This document shows positions 31,011 to 39,079 of a DNA stretch of 42,174 bases, one piece after another. The DNA comes from Oscillospiraceae bacterium (GTDB lineage Bacteria; Bacillota; Clostridia; Oscillospirales; CAG-272): contig SVQP01000013.1 of NCBI GenBank assembly GCA_015065285.1, positions 1 through 42,174 of the forward strand, given 5' to 3'. Every line of letters starts with the position of its first letter. Positions within the stretch are counted from its first letter, which is position 1. The notes beneath the pieces were generated by a model that saw only the letters and a program-made list of their open reading frames with translations, did not search any database and had not been told where the DNA came from. The translations under genes and the position numbers were made by a program.

Positions 31011-31535
31011 ATGGAAGAAAAATTGCCGGTAAGAAAAAGAAATCGCTTGGAATTTTTTGATTACAGTTCCTGCGGAGCATATTTTATTACAACGTGCACA
31101 TTCAATAAAAAGTGCATGTTTTGGGCAAGTAATCAGCCAAATTTCGTAGGGGAGGATATTATCCTCCCGCCCGAAAGCGTGAAATTATCAGCGATTGGAA
31201 AAGTAGTTGACAAATCGATTTTATCAATCTCTGCGCACTATCCTAATATTGAAGTATGGGATTATGTGATTATGCCAAATCATGTTCATATGATCCTGGT
31301 CATTCCCGAAGCGTGCGGGAGGATAATATCCTCCCCTACGAACAAGGGGTCGGTTTTATCCGCTGTGGGGCAAATGAAACGGCAAGTATCAAAAACGATA
31401 GGAAAGCCAATTTGGCAAAAATCATTTCACGACCATATTATCCGCAGCCGCGAGGACTACGAACAAATTGCCAAATATATTTATGAAAATCCGATCAGGT
31501 GGCAATATGATTGCTTTTATGTCGAGGATTTTTGA
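31011..31535 (+). CDS. REP-associated tyrosine transposase (RAYT), second copy
   Basis: This 174-residue HUH transposase is related to but clearly diverged from the copy at 12134. It has KRNRLEFFDYSSCGAYFITTCT at the start, HxH in MPNHVHMI (His91, His93), the catalytic tyrosine in SREDYEQ (Tyr150) and the YIYENPIRW end. The start may be ATG 31011, aligned with the first copy, or ATG 30993. Its coding sequence also carries an exact inverted pair of REP-like palindromes (31146-31170 and 31315-31339), translated as VGEDIILPP and CGRIISSPT, at the same places in the protein as in the first copy but with a different core sequence. Confidence 0.87.
   Translation: MEEKLPVRKRNRLEFFDYSSCGAYFITTCTFNKKCMFWASNQPNFVGEDIILPPESVKLSAIGKVVDKSILSISAHYPNIEVWDYVIMPNHVHMILVIPEACGRIISSPTNKGSVLSAVGQMKRQVSKTIGKPIWQKSFHDHIIRSREDYEQIAKYIYENPIRWQYDCFYVEDF
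31146..31170 (+). repeat. REP-like palindrome inside second RAYT gene, left arm
   Basis: The 25 bases begin GTAGGGG, have core AGGATATTATCCT and end CCCGC; exact reverse complement of 31315-31339. Confidence 0.85.
31315..31339 (-). repeat. REP-like palindrome inside second RAYT gene, right arm
   Basis: Exact reverse complement of 31146-31170, 144 bases away; the match extends one base further on the outer side. Confidence 0.85.
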
Positions 31536-31549
31536 GAAAGGAGCAAATG

Positions 31550-32008
31550 ATGAAACACCCAGATTACGTTCAATGGATCAGAAGCCGTGTGGGTCACGAA
31601 AAAGTCATGCTTGTACACGCAGGTGGTTGTATTTTCAATGACCGCGGAGAGGTGCTGCTCCAGCGTCGCGGTGACTGTGATCAATGGGGCTTTCCCGGGG
31701 GAACTGTTGAATTGGGAGAAACACCGCAGATGGCGGCTGTACGTGAGGTCAAGGAAGAAACAGGGCTTGACGTTCTGGTCGGCGATCTGATCGGGCTCTA
31801 TACGGACTTCGACGTAAGGTGTTCTAATGGAGATCAATTCCAAAGCATTTTGGTTGCGTATAAGCTGACTGTCACGGGCGGAGAACTGTTTTGTGATCAA
31901 GAGGAAACGATAGAACTCAAGTACTTTCGGTTGGATGATGCCCCTGAATTGTTTTGTAAGCAACATAATGACATCTTGGAAGATGTACGAAAGAGAAAAG
32001 AACTATAG
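31550..32008 (+). CDS. Nudix hydrolase
   Basis: This protein of about 152 residues hydrolyses a nucleoside diphosphate linked to another group. The Nudix box is complete: GGTVELGETPQMAAVREVKEETGLDV (about residues 53-78; G-x5-E-x7-REVKEETGL). An N-terminal HPDYVQWIRSRVG precedes the fold and FxLDDAPELF ends it, typical of MutT-like clostridial enzymes. Two ATG codons are adjacent (31547, 31550); AAAGGAG spacing favours 31550. It lies just downstream of the second RAYT. Substrate unknown. Confidence 0.9.
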   Translation: MKHPDYVQWIRSRVGHEKVMLVHAGGCIFNDRGEVLLQRRGDCDQWGFPGGTVELGETPQMAAVREVKEETGLDVLVGDLIGLYTDFDVRCSNGDQFQSILVAYKLTVTGGELFCDQEETIELKYFRLDDAPELFCKQHNDILEDVRKRKEL

Positions 32009-32014
32009 ATTTAT

Positions 32015-32048
32015 CCCTCAACAGCTTTTGATCTGTTGGGGGCTTTTC
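32015..32048 (+). terminator. Terminator of the Nudix gene
   Basis: CCCTCAACAG pairs with CTGTTGGGGG, then CTTTTCATT. Confidence 0.7.
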
Positions 32049-32095
32049 ATTATATCCGACAAATAAAATTGCAAAATGTTCGCACATTACCTAAA

Positions 32096-32887
32096 TTATT
32101 TTTTTACGTACCAAACGGGGGGCAGGGCTGCTTCGTCGGAAAGCGGGTCGCGCTCGGCTCTGTCGCGGATCAACTCCATGACCTCTTTCATCATGCGCGT
32201 GTCACAGGCTTGTACGGGCGCAGCACCCAAAATGCCGTCGGTAATGGCGCCGTGATAGCGAAATGCGGTCTCATATTTGGGAAAACGAGCCGAAATATCG
32301 CTTGTCAGCGTGGAATGGTGGGTGTAGACAAAGCGTGTGACCGCCTCGCCCGACGCGCGCTTGATTTTGACCTCGGTGGGTTTTACGGATATGCGATTGG
32401 GCACGTCCAGCATCTCGTCCACGCAGTGCAAATAGGTGTTTCTCGCATGGGATACACCCACCAGCAGCACAAAGCCGCCTGCGCGGTACAGCTTGCCGTA
32501 GCAGCTCTCGGAAGCAGTGCCGGACGAGACGTCGATCTCGCCCTTGGCGAACGCCTGTGCGCGCTCTTTGTTGCCAAATACCACCATGGAATGCGTTGGA
32601 TTTTCGGTGCGAATGCCGCGCCCGTCCGAAACCGCAAGATCGGAGAATGCGCCAAGGCAGGTCTTTGGGTCATTGACGTCCAGTGTGAATGCCGCATCAC
32701 TCGCCCAAAGATTTGCCCATGTGTGGGTGGGCACGCAGAAAAGACCGCCTGTGGCGGTAAAATAGTCGATCAAAACGTCAAGCAGCGCAGATGCGCCGCC
32801 CTCGATCTGCCCGACAAGGCGCAAGGACGAGTGCATGAGTACTGCGCGATCACGCGGGATGTGCAGTGCTTCCAGCTGCGCCCACAA
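32096..32887 (-). CDS. AAC(3)-like aminoglycoside N-acetyltransferase family protein
   Basis: This 263-residue protein belongs to the antibiotic N-acetyltransferase (AAC(3)/YokD) family. It has VLMHSSLRLVGQIEGGA, VPTHTWANLW, RTENPTHSMVVFG with the conserved His pair region, and VLLVGVSHARNTYLHCVDE. Members transfer acetyl from acetyl-CoA to an amine; many are not resistance genes, and the genomic context gives no hint of resistance. The first canonical start is a TTG at 32887 without a ribosome binding site. Nine codons earlier (32914) an in-frame ATC follows a strong GGGGGG site and gives the family's usual YTKAELWAQL beginning, so the true start may be non-standard or mutated. Confidence 0.85.
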   Translation of the reverse strand: MWAQLEALHIPRDRAVLMHSSLRLVGQIEGGASALLDVLIDYFTATGGLFCVPTHTWANLWASDAAFTLDVNDPKTCLGAFSDLAVSDGRGIRTENPTHSMVVFGNKERAQAFAKGEIDVSSGTASESCYGKLYRAGGFVLLVGVSHARNTYLHCVDEMLDVPNRISVKPTEVKIKRASGEAVTRFVYTHHSTLTSDISARFPKYETAFRYHGAITDGILGAAPVQACDTRMMKEVMELIRDRAERDPLSDEAALPPVWYVKK

Positions 32888-32997
32888 TTCGGCTTTGGTA
32901 TAAACGTGGCTGATAAGGCTTCCCCCCTTTCTTTCCCATTATAGCATACACGTGTAAAAAAGTAAACAAGCAAATTTGATATCCGAGCTGCGTACTA

Positions 32998-33026
32998 TTG
33001 ACAAAAGTATGCAAAAATGGTAAACT
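32998..33026 (+). promoter_or_regulatory. Promoter of the sugar catabolic operon
   Basis: TTGACA (32998-33003) and TAAACT (33021-33026), spacer 17 bases, 30 bases before the start codon. Confidence 0.7.
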
Positions 33027-33055
33027 TAAATCAAGAAATCCTTGTGGAGGCTGAC

Positions 33056-34126
33056 ATGAAAAAATTGAACGTTGCAATCATCGGGCAGGGCAGAAGCGGA
33101 CAGGATATTCACGGCAGATATCACCGCAGTGCCGACAATTTGTATTACACCGTCAAGTACGTGGTGGACGCAGATGCACACCGCCGCGAGGTAGCTGCGA
33201 AAAACTACCCCGGCTGCATTACGCTTGCCGATTACCGCGAGCTGTTTGCCTTTGATGACGTGGATCTGGTGGTCAACGCATCCTATTCCGAGATGCACTA
33301 TCCCATCACCAAGGATCTTTTGCTGCACGGCAAAAACGTGCTGGTGGAAAAGCCGTTTGCGCGCTGCCGCTATGAGTGTGACGAGCTGATGCAGATCGCA
33401 AAGCAGCAGGGTGTTGTGCTTGCCGTATTCCAGCAGACCTTCTTTGCGCCTTTTTATGAATTCTGCTACGATATGGTCAAGTCCGGCAAGCTGGGCGAGG
33501 TCAAGCAGATCAGCATCCGCTACAATAATTTTGCCCGCCGTTGGGACTGGCAGACGTTGCAGAAAAAGTGCGCGGGCAGCACCTACAATACAGGCCCTCA
33601 CCCCATTGGCATGGCGCTTGGCTTCCTTGATTTTGACCCGCACGCGCAGGTGGTGTACAGTAAGCTGGATACCGCTCTGACCAGCGGTGACGCGGACGAT
33701 TATGCCAAGATTCTGATCGCAGCGCCCGGCAAGCCGCTGATGGATATTGAGATCTCCTCGCTGGACGCGTATGCAAGCTATAACGTCAAGATTCAGGGCT
33801 CGCGCGGCACGCTCAAGGCAACCCCCGCGGCTTATGAGATGGTATATATCAACGAGGGCGAGAACCCCGAGCGCCCCGTAGTAGAGGGATCCTTGCGCGA
33901 CGGGGCAGGCAACCCCATCTATTGCTGGGAGCAGCTGATCCGCCATACCGAGGGCGAGAGCTTCAACGGTACCGCCTTTGACGTGGGAACGGCAAAGATG
34001 TATGAGCAGATCTATTATAAGATTACCGAGGGCAGGGACATGACCGTCACGCCCGAAATGGCAGCAGCCGTGATCTCGGTCATTGAAACCGTGCACGCGC
34101 AAAATCCGCTGCCGCTCAAATTCTGA
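33056..34126 (+). CDS. Gfo/Idh/MocA family oxidoreductase, first
   Basis: This 356-residue NAD(P)-dependent sugar dehydrogenase-like protein has an N-terminal Rossmann fold (VAIIGQGRSGQDIHG, about 5-19), the family signature VLVEKPFAR (EKP, about 100-104) and a C-terminal alpha/beta domain with a catalytic-type TGPHPIGMALGF (His about 186). GTGGAGG precedes ATG 33056. It opens a five-gene operon with another Gfo/Idh/MocA protein, a TIM-barrel isomerase, NagB and NagA, so its substrate is probably an amino sugar or a glycoside of one. Length is typical. Confidence 0.9.
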   Translation: MKKLNVAIIGQGRSGQDIHGRYHRSADNLYYTVKYVVDADAHRREVAAKNYPGCITLADYRELFAFDDVDLVVNASYSEMHYPITKDLLLHGKNVLVEKPFARCRYECDELMQIAKQQGVVLAVFQQTFFAPFYEFCYDMVKSGKLGEVKQISIRYNNFARRWDWQTLQKKCAGSTYNTGPHPIGMALGFLDFDPHAQVVYSKLDTALTSGDADDYAKILIAAPGKPLMDIEISSLDAYASYNVKIQGSRGTLKATPAAYEMVYINEGENPERPVVEGSLRDGAGNPIYCWEQLIRHTEGESFNGTAFDVGTAKMYEQIYYKITEGRDMTVTPEMAAAVISVIETVHAQNPLPLKF

Positions 34127-34137
34127 GGTGCACGAAT

Positions 34138-35007
34138 ATGAAAAAAATTGCGATTCTGGGATGTGAAAACTCCCATGCTAATGCGTTTTTGCGCTTGATT
34201 TGTCAAGATCCCGCCTATGCGGACGTGCAGGTGGTGGGTGTATACAGCGATGACGACTTGGCTGCGCAAAAGCTGCATGATGAGTTTGACGTACCCGTGC
34301 TTGCCAACTATGCGGATGCAAAGGATCAAATCGACGGTCTGATCATTACCGCGCGGCACGGAGATAACCACTACAAGTATGCAAAACCCTATGTTGAGAG
34401 CGGCATTCCCATGTTTGTGGATAAGCCGATCACGATCAGCGAGCAGGATGCGCATGATTTTGCAGCGGCACTTGCCCAAAACGGTGTGCGCGTATCGGGT
34501 GGTTCTTCGCTTAAGCAGGACGCCTATGTTGAACAGCTCAAGAAAGCTGCGAAGGAGCTGCAGGGCGGCAGAACGCTTGGCGGCTTTATCCGCGCACCTT
34601 ATCAGCGCGAGAATGCTTACGGCGGCTTTTATTTCTACGCGCAGCATCTGGTGGAGATGGTGTGCGAGATCTTTGGCAGATTCCCACTCTCGGTTACCGC
34701 CAAGCAAAACGGTGACTGCATTCACGTGCTGTTCCACTATGAGAAATATGACTGCGTGGGTATGTTCTGCAATAACAACTATACCTACACCGCCTGCCGC
34801 ATGTCCGAATCCGGTACAGAATGCTTGAATATTCCAAGCACCGAGGATTGGTATGCGCGCGAGTTCGCAGAGTTTTACGGCTTGCTTAAGGGAGGAAAAC
34901 AGCCCTTGTGTTACGAGGAGTTTTTCTCTCCCGTGTTTATTCTCAATGCCATCCATCGCTCCCTGCAAAGCGGCAGGGAAGAGGCGGTTGGCAAGCTTTC
35001 GCTGTAA
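34138..35007 (+). CDS. Gfo/Idh/MocA family oxidoreductase, second
   Basis: This 289-residue protein shares the fold of its neighbour but is shorter. It starts with IAILGCENSHANAFL (about 4-18) in place of a standard GxGxxG loop, has the MFVDKPITIS signature with DKP instead of EKP, and a reduced C-terminal domain with FYFYAQHLVEMV. The altered nucleotide loop means cofactor use is uncertain. It begins 11 bases after the first oxidoreductase and is followed after 9 bases by the isomerase gene. Confidence 0.85.
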   Translation: MKKIAILGCENSHANAFLRLICQDPAYADVQVVGVYSDDDLAAQKLHDEFDVPVLANYADAKDQIDGLIITARHGDNHYKYAKPYVESGIPMFVDKPITISEQDAHDFAAALAQNGVRVSGGSSLKQDAYVEQLKKAAKELQGGRTLGGFIRAPYQRENAYGGFYFYAQHLVEMVCEIFGRFPLSVTAKQNGDCIHVLFHYEKYDCVGMFCNNNYTYTACRMSESGTECLNIPSTEDWYAREFAEFYGLLKGGKQPLCYEEFFSPVFILNAIHRSLQSGREEAVGKLSL

Positions 35008-35016
35008 GGAGCAGGT

Positions 35017-35859
35017 ATGAGCCATTACGTCTTATCCGCTTTTGCGGATGAATACGATGCGTCAGTCAAGCAGCAGCTGTGCGCGCTTTCTTGTTTTGGG
35101 ATCGGACAGATCGAGCTGCGCGGTGTAAACGGAAAGAATATTTCGTCTCTGACCGCTTGCGAGATGGCGGAGCTTGGGCAGCTGCTGGACGAGCATGGCA
35201 TCAAGGTCTCAGCTATTGGCTCGCCCATTGGCAAGATCGCGCTGGATGGAGATATGGATGCGCATTTTGCTCTGGCGCAAAACACCTTTGAAATCGCACG
35301 CACGCTGGGCGCACGTTACGTGCGCATGTTCAGCTTTTACGCGCCAAAAGGCAAAAAGATCACCGAGTGCCGCGAGCAGGTGCTGGACGCGCTTGGTAAG
35401 CTTTTGGATCTGGCAGACAAATACGGTGTGGTGCTGTGCCATGAAAACGAGGCAGCCATTTACGGGGATATCCCCGAGCGGTGCGCGGAGCTTGCAGAGC
35501 ACTTTGACAAACGCTTGCGCTGCGTGTTCGATATGGGCAATTTTGTGCTTGAGGGGATTGATCCTCTTGCTGCCTATGCGCGTCTGCAGCAGCATATTGC
35601 GTACTTCCACGTCAAGGATGCGCTGTATGCGGGCGCGGTGGTGCCGCCCGGCAAGGGAGAGGCGCATATAGCCGAGATTCTTGACGCGCACCAAGCCTTT
35701 GCAGAAGAGGATTTCTTTGTATCGCTTGAGCCGCATTTGCAGACCTTTGACGGGCTGAATGCGTTGGTCGGGCGTTCGTTTGAAAATCCTTATCGGTATC
35801 CGGATGCCAAAGCCGCATTTGAGGATGCAGTCAACAAATTCAAGGAGATTATGCAATGA
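35017..35859 (+). CDS. Sugar phosphate isomerase/epimerase-like TIM barrel
   Basis: This 280-residue protein is of the xylose-isomerase-like AP endonuclease 2 superfamily. Strand-end metal ligands are seen in IELRG (about 29-33), LCHENEAAIYGD (Glu about 148), CVFDMGNFV (Asp about 174), YFHVKDA (His about 197) and FVSLEPHL (Glu about 235). Members isomerise, epimerise or, in some sugar pathways, cleave keto-glycosides. GGAGC precedes the ATG. Its stop codon overlaps the nagB start by 4 bases. Confidence 0.88.
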   Translation: MSHYVLSAFADEYDASVKQQLCALSCFGIGQIELRGVNGKNISSLTACEMAELGQLLDEHGIKVSAIGSPIGKIALDGDMDAHFALAQNTFEIARTLGARYVRMFSFYAPKGKKITECREQVLDALGKLLDLADKYGVVLCHENEAAIYGDIPERCAELAEHFDKRLRCVFDMGNFVLEGIDPLAAYARLQQHIAYFHVKDALYAGAVVPPGKGEAHIAEILDAHQAFAEEDFFVSLEPHLQTFDGLNALVGRSFENPYRYPDAKAAFEDAVNKFKEIMQ

Positions 35860-36614
35860 ATATCTTAAAGCAAGATTGCTTAGAGGTACAAATATACCAA
35901 ACAAGAGCCGAGATGGGCAAGGCAGCAGCCAAGGATATTGCGGCATGCTTGCTTGATCTGCTTGCGCAAAAGCCGCAGGTCAACGTCATTTTTGCCGCAG
36001 CTCCCTCGCAAAACGAGGTGCTTGCCGCGCTGGTAGCGGACAAGACCATCCCGTGGGAGCGCGTCAATGCCTTTCATATGGACGAGTACATCGGGCTTGC
36101 CGCCGGAGCACCGCAGGCGTTTGGCAATTTCTTGCACGAGCACATCTTCGGGCTTGTGCGCATGGCGAGTGTACATTATATCGATGCCACCGCACCCGAT
36201 GCTCGGGCGGAGTGCGCGCGTTATGCCGCACTTTTAGAGCAGTATCCCGTGGACGTGGTGGTCATGGGCATTGGCGAGAACGGGCATATTGCCTTTAATG
36301 ATCCGCCCGTGGCGGATTTCGCAGATCCCAAGTCGGTCAAACCGGTTGCACTGGACGAGGTGTGCCGCAATCAGCAGGTGCACGACGGTTGCTTTGCAAC
36401 GCTGGCAGACGTGCCCACCACAGCCATTACCCTGACCGTGCCCACGCTGCTTTCGGGCAAGCATTTGTTCTGCATCGTGCCTGCTGCCACCAAGGCAGAG
36501 GCGGTGCGCAGAACACTGCAGGGTGAGATCGGGGAGGCATGCCCCGCCACGGCGCTGCGCCGTCACCCGAGTGCCAAGCTGTATTTGGATCGGCAGAGCA
36601 GCGCGCTTTTGTAA
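35856..36614 (+). CDS. nagB: Glucosamine-6-phosphate deaminase family protein
   Basis: This 252-residue protein converts glucosamine-6-phosphate to fructose-6-phosphate and ammonia. It shows FAAAPSQNEVL (phosphate loop), NAFHMDEYIGL with the general-base Asp (about 73), and MGIGENGHIAFNDP (about 137-150). In the well-studied E. coli enzyme the latter reads with Asp and Glu where this has Glu and Asp, a swap frequent in this NagB-like subgroup, so a related aldose/ketose or galactosamine substrate is possible. It overlaps the isomerase gene by 4 bases and is followed after 9 bases by nagA. Confidence 0.85.
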   Translation: MNILKQDCLEVQIYQTRAEMGKAAAKDIAACLLDLLAQKPQVNVIFAAAPSQNEVLAALVADKTIPWERVNAFHMDEYIGLAAGAPQAFGNFLHEHIFGLVRMASVHYIDATAPDARAECARYAALLEQYPVDVVVMGIGENGHIAFNDPPVADFADPKSVKPVALDEVCRNQQVHDGCFATLADVPTTAITLTVPTLLSGKHLFCIVPAATKAEAVRRTLQGEIGEACPATALRRHPSAKLYLDRQSSALL

Positions 36615-36623
36615 GGAGCAGGT

Positions 36624-37766
36624 ATGATCAGAATCAAAAGTGACAGAATCGTTTTGCCGGACGGACTGTTTGACGGTTACGTGTATCTGGACGGCGAAAA
36701 AATCGCAGACGTCAGTCAAGAAAAGCGAGTAGCGGAGCACGAATATGATGCCTCGGGGCTGTACGTTTGCCCGGGATTTGTGGATATGCACACGCATGGC
36801 GGAGGGGGAAACCCCTTTGAGGGCAGTGTAGAGCAGATCGTGCAGGGCTGCAATTTCCATGCCCGTCACGGTACTACCACCATCGTGCCCACCATTTCTG
36901 CAGCTCCCATTGCGGATATGGCGCGCTCGGTGCAAAACGTCAAGGCAGCCATGCAGGATGCGCGCGTCATGGGCACAATTGCAGGCGCGCACATGGAAGG
37001 ACCGTATCTTTCCCGCAAGCAGGCGGGCGCGCAATGCGCGGATTTCATTACCGACCCTGTTGAGCAAGAGTATTTGCCGCTGCTGGAGCAGTATGGCGAC
37101 GTGATTGCACGCTGGAGCTATGCGCCCGAAAATGACCACGGGCAAAGGTTTGCCAAGGCACTTGCCGCGCACGGTGTGGTGGCAGCTGCAGGGCATACCG
37201 ATGCGATTTACGATGACCTCAAGCCTGCAATGAAGCAGGGCTGCCTCCTGATCACGCATTTGTATTCCTGCACCTCGACCGTAACGCGCGATCACGGATT
37301 CCGCAGACTGGGCGTGATCGAAACCTCGTATTTAGAGGACGGTATGGACGTGGAGATCATTTGCGACGGCAAGCATCTGCCCCCCGAGCTGATCAGGTTG
37401 ATCTACAAGATCAAGGGACCTGAGCATATCGCGCTGATCACCGATAGCCTTGCGCTGGCAGGCACCGATCAGGTGCACGGATTTATGCAGAGCACCGAGT
37501 TTATCATTGAGGACGGTGTGTGCAAGCTCATGGACAGAAGCGCGTTTGCAGGCAGCATTGCCACCGCGGACAGATTGGTGCGTGTGGCGATCAAGGAGGC
37601 GGGTATCCCGCTTACCGATGCCGTGCGTATGATGACCGCGACTCCTGCGCGCATCATGGGCCTTTCGCAAAAGGGCAGCATCGCCCGTGGTATGGATGCC
37701 GATCTGGTAGTGTTTGACGAGGAGATCCAAGTCAAGCAGGTATTTGCCAAGGGTAAGGAAATATAA
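36624..37766 (+). CDS. nagA: N-acetylglucosamine-6-phosphate deacetylase
   Basis: This 380-residue amidohydrolase removes the acetyl group from N-acetylglucosamine-6-phosphate, supplying NagB. Landmarks are the metal-site PGFVDMHTHGGGG (about 50-62), GAHMEGPYLS (Glu about 124), AAGHTDA (His about 191), LITHLYSCTS (His about 212) and LITDSLALAG with the catalytic Asp (about 273), then FAGSIATADR. Length is typical. AAGGAGC precedes the ATG. As the last gene of the operon it is followed by a terminator. No transporter lies in the operon, so uptake must be encoded elsewhere. Confidence 0.93.
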   Translation: MIRIKSDRIVLPDGLFDGYVYLDGEKIADVSQEKRVAEHEYDASGLYVCPGFVDMHTHGGGGNPFEGSVEQIVQGCNFHARHGTTTIVPTISAAPIADMARSVQNVKAAMQDARVMGTIAGAHMEGPYLSRKQAGAQCADFITDPVEQEYLPLLEQYGDVIARWSYAPENDHGQRFAKALAAHGVVAAAGHTDAIYDDLKPAMKQGCLLITHLYSCTSTVTRDHGFRRLGVIETSYLEDGMDVEIICDGKHLPPELIRLIYKIKGPEHIALITDSLALAGTDQVHGFMQSTEFIIEDGVCKLMDRSAFAGSIATADRLVRVAIKEAGIPLTDAVRMMTATPARIMGLSQKGSIARGMDADLVVFDEEIQVKQVFAKGKEI

Positions 37767-37769
37767 AAA

Positions 37770-37806
37770 GAACCCTTGCACAATGATTTGTGCAGGGGGT
37801 CTTTTA
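37770..37806. terminator. Terminator after nagA, shared with the convergent gene
   Basis: AACCCTTGCACA pairs with TTTGTGCAGGGGGT, then CTTTTATG; minus-strand reading also gives a T-rich end, so it can serve both genes. Confidence 0.75.
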
Positions 37807-37809
37807 TGT

Positions 37810-38574
37810 TCAGGGATTGAATCTTATAAATTGCTGCTCGGAGCAAATCAGCGCATCTGCCATGGCGGAAAGGGCTGTGTCCTTGTCAGAGGTATCTACG
37901 TCATCCCAGTGGATGATTTGAATCTGTGTTTGAGCAATTTCGCAACAGTTTTGCTCAAACACTGCCATTTGCGTGTCAAAATCGGTTTGATCTACCTCTT
38001 GTCCTGCGCAATAATAACGATCGGGGACGTTCAAGGAGGTGCTGACCTTTTCAAAAAGGACCTTGAATTTGTACTGATCGGTCATTTGTATGGTCAGGTC
38101 GTACCATTCCAAGCCGTCGCGCAAAGCGCCCTTGTTGATCAGCACGTAGCTGCCGTCCTGCTTTTGGTGCACGCAGAGATAGATGTTGCGGCTGTCGTTG
38201 TAATGCGGTGTTTCGCCCCAGAAGCAGATCTCTTGTCCGCTTTGCAGGTCGTATGCCACAATGCAAACGTTTCCCATTGAGCCGCCTGTGTAAGCGGTGA
38301 TCAGCTCGGGCAGGTTATCAAAGTTCAGGTCCATCAAAGCAGCACCAAAGCAGCCATAGTCCAATGCCTCATAGCATTGGGCAGAGGTGAGCGCAGAAAT
38401 GATGCTGTCTTTCCACAAAGCGCGCTCCTCGGCTGAAATAAAGCTGCAGGGAACAGGCGGATGGGTGGGTGTTGTGTCTTGCGTAGCATCTTGAGGCTGC
38501 GCAGGTGTTTGGTTGCAGCAGGCGAGTGTGCATATGATCAGTAAGGTCAAAAATACGGATAAGATTTGTTTCAT
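37810..38574 (-). CDS. Putative lipoprotein of unknown function
   Basis: This 254-residue protein starts with a hydrophobic signal and a cysteine in CTLACC, giving a probable lipidation site near residue 19, followed by a Pro/Thr/Gln-rich linker. The mature part has YGCFGAALMDLNFDNLPELITAYTGG, a calcium-loop-like DLNFDNLPEL motif seen in many clostridial surface lipoproteins (FG-GAP/EF-hand-like), and then beta-rich sequence. GGAGAG precedes ATG 38574; the frame stays open far upstream through tandem repeats, but without a start signal. Function unknown. Confidence 0.8.
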   Translation of the reverse strand: MKQILSVFLTLLIICTLACCNQTPAQPQDATQDTTPTHPPVPCSFISAEERALWKDSIISALTSAQCYEALDYGCFGAALMDLNFDNLPELITAYTGGSMGNVCIVAYDLQSGQEICFWGETPHYNDSRNIYLCVHQKQDGSYVLINKGALRDGLEWYDLTIQMTDQYKFKVLFEKVSTSLNVPDRYYCAGQEVDQTDFDTQMAVFEQNCCEIAQTQIQIIHWDDVDTSDKDTALSAMADALICSEQQFIRFNP

Positions 38575-38683
38575 TCTGCTCTCCAAATGATTTGATAAGG
38601 TCAGTATAGCATGGAAAAAAGTGCGTGTCAACAGAGTGGGGGAAAGTTTTTTGAAAGGGAGATTTTGTGCAGGGAAGTGGTGA

Positions 38684-39007
38684 GATAGTGCCGCTGCGGC
38701 ACTAGGGTATTCGCGCGAAGCGCGAAGATTCCCACGCCCTGCGTCTGGAGAATGCCTTGCTGCGCAAGTCGCTCTCCGACCTTCGGGCGGGGAATGCGAA
38801 CCTGATCTTTGCGCACAGCGTGCGCAAAGAACCAGGTGAGAATCTGATAGTGCCGCAGCGGCACTAGGGTATTCGCGCAAAGCGCGAAGATTCCCGCGCC
38901 CTGCGTCTGGAGAATGCCTTGCTGCGCAAGTCGCTCTCCGACCTTCGGGCGGGGAATGCGAACCTGATCTTTGCGCACAGCGTGCGCAAAGAACTAGGTG
39001 AGAATCT
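38684..39007. repeat. Two 162-bp tandem units beside tRNA-Gln
   Basis: Unit 1 (38684-38845) and unit 2 (38846-39007) are nearly identical; a third start lies at 39008. Each begins GATAGTGCCGC and continues GCGGCACTAGGG, which contains the end of the neighbouring tRNA-Gln (GCGGCACTAGG) next to an inverted copy. Internal hairpins GCGCGAAGCGCG and TTTGCGCAC...GTGCGCAAAG are also present. Frames that stay open across the units encode only repeat sequence; no gene is called between 38575 and 39068. Confidence 0.9.
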
Positions 39008-39009
39008 GA

Positions 39010-39079
39010 TAGTGCCACAGCCAACAGAAAGAGCACCAAGCCTACTGGCTTGGTGCTCTTTCTGTTGGCTGCGGCACTA
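39010..39079 (-). terminator. Very long hairpin fused to the tRNA-Gln 3' end
   Basis: Perfect 22-bp arms (39021-39042 and 39047-39068) with a TACT loop are extended outward by 11 more positions with one mismatch, so the stem includes 39069-39079, which are the last bases of the tRNA. It may end tRNA transcription, though only short T-runs lie inside the stem. Confidence 0.75.

Noticed and set aside
32096..32887. Aminoglycoside resistance gene
   Set aside because: Family membership alone does not show resistance; there is no mobile context and the start codon is doubtful.
38684..39007. CRISPR-like array
   Set aside because: Only two long identical units with no short repeats or unique spacers, and no cas genes nearby.
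38575..39039. N-terminal extension of the lipoprotein frame through the tandem repeats
   Set aside because: The extension translates the 162-bp units twice and would bury the signal peptide; the ATG at 38574 has a ribosome binding site and starts the lipoprotein signal.
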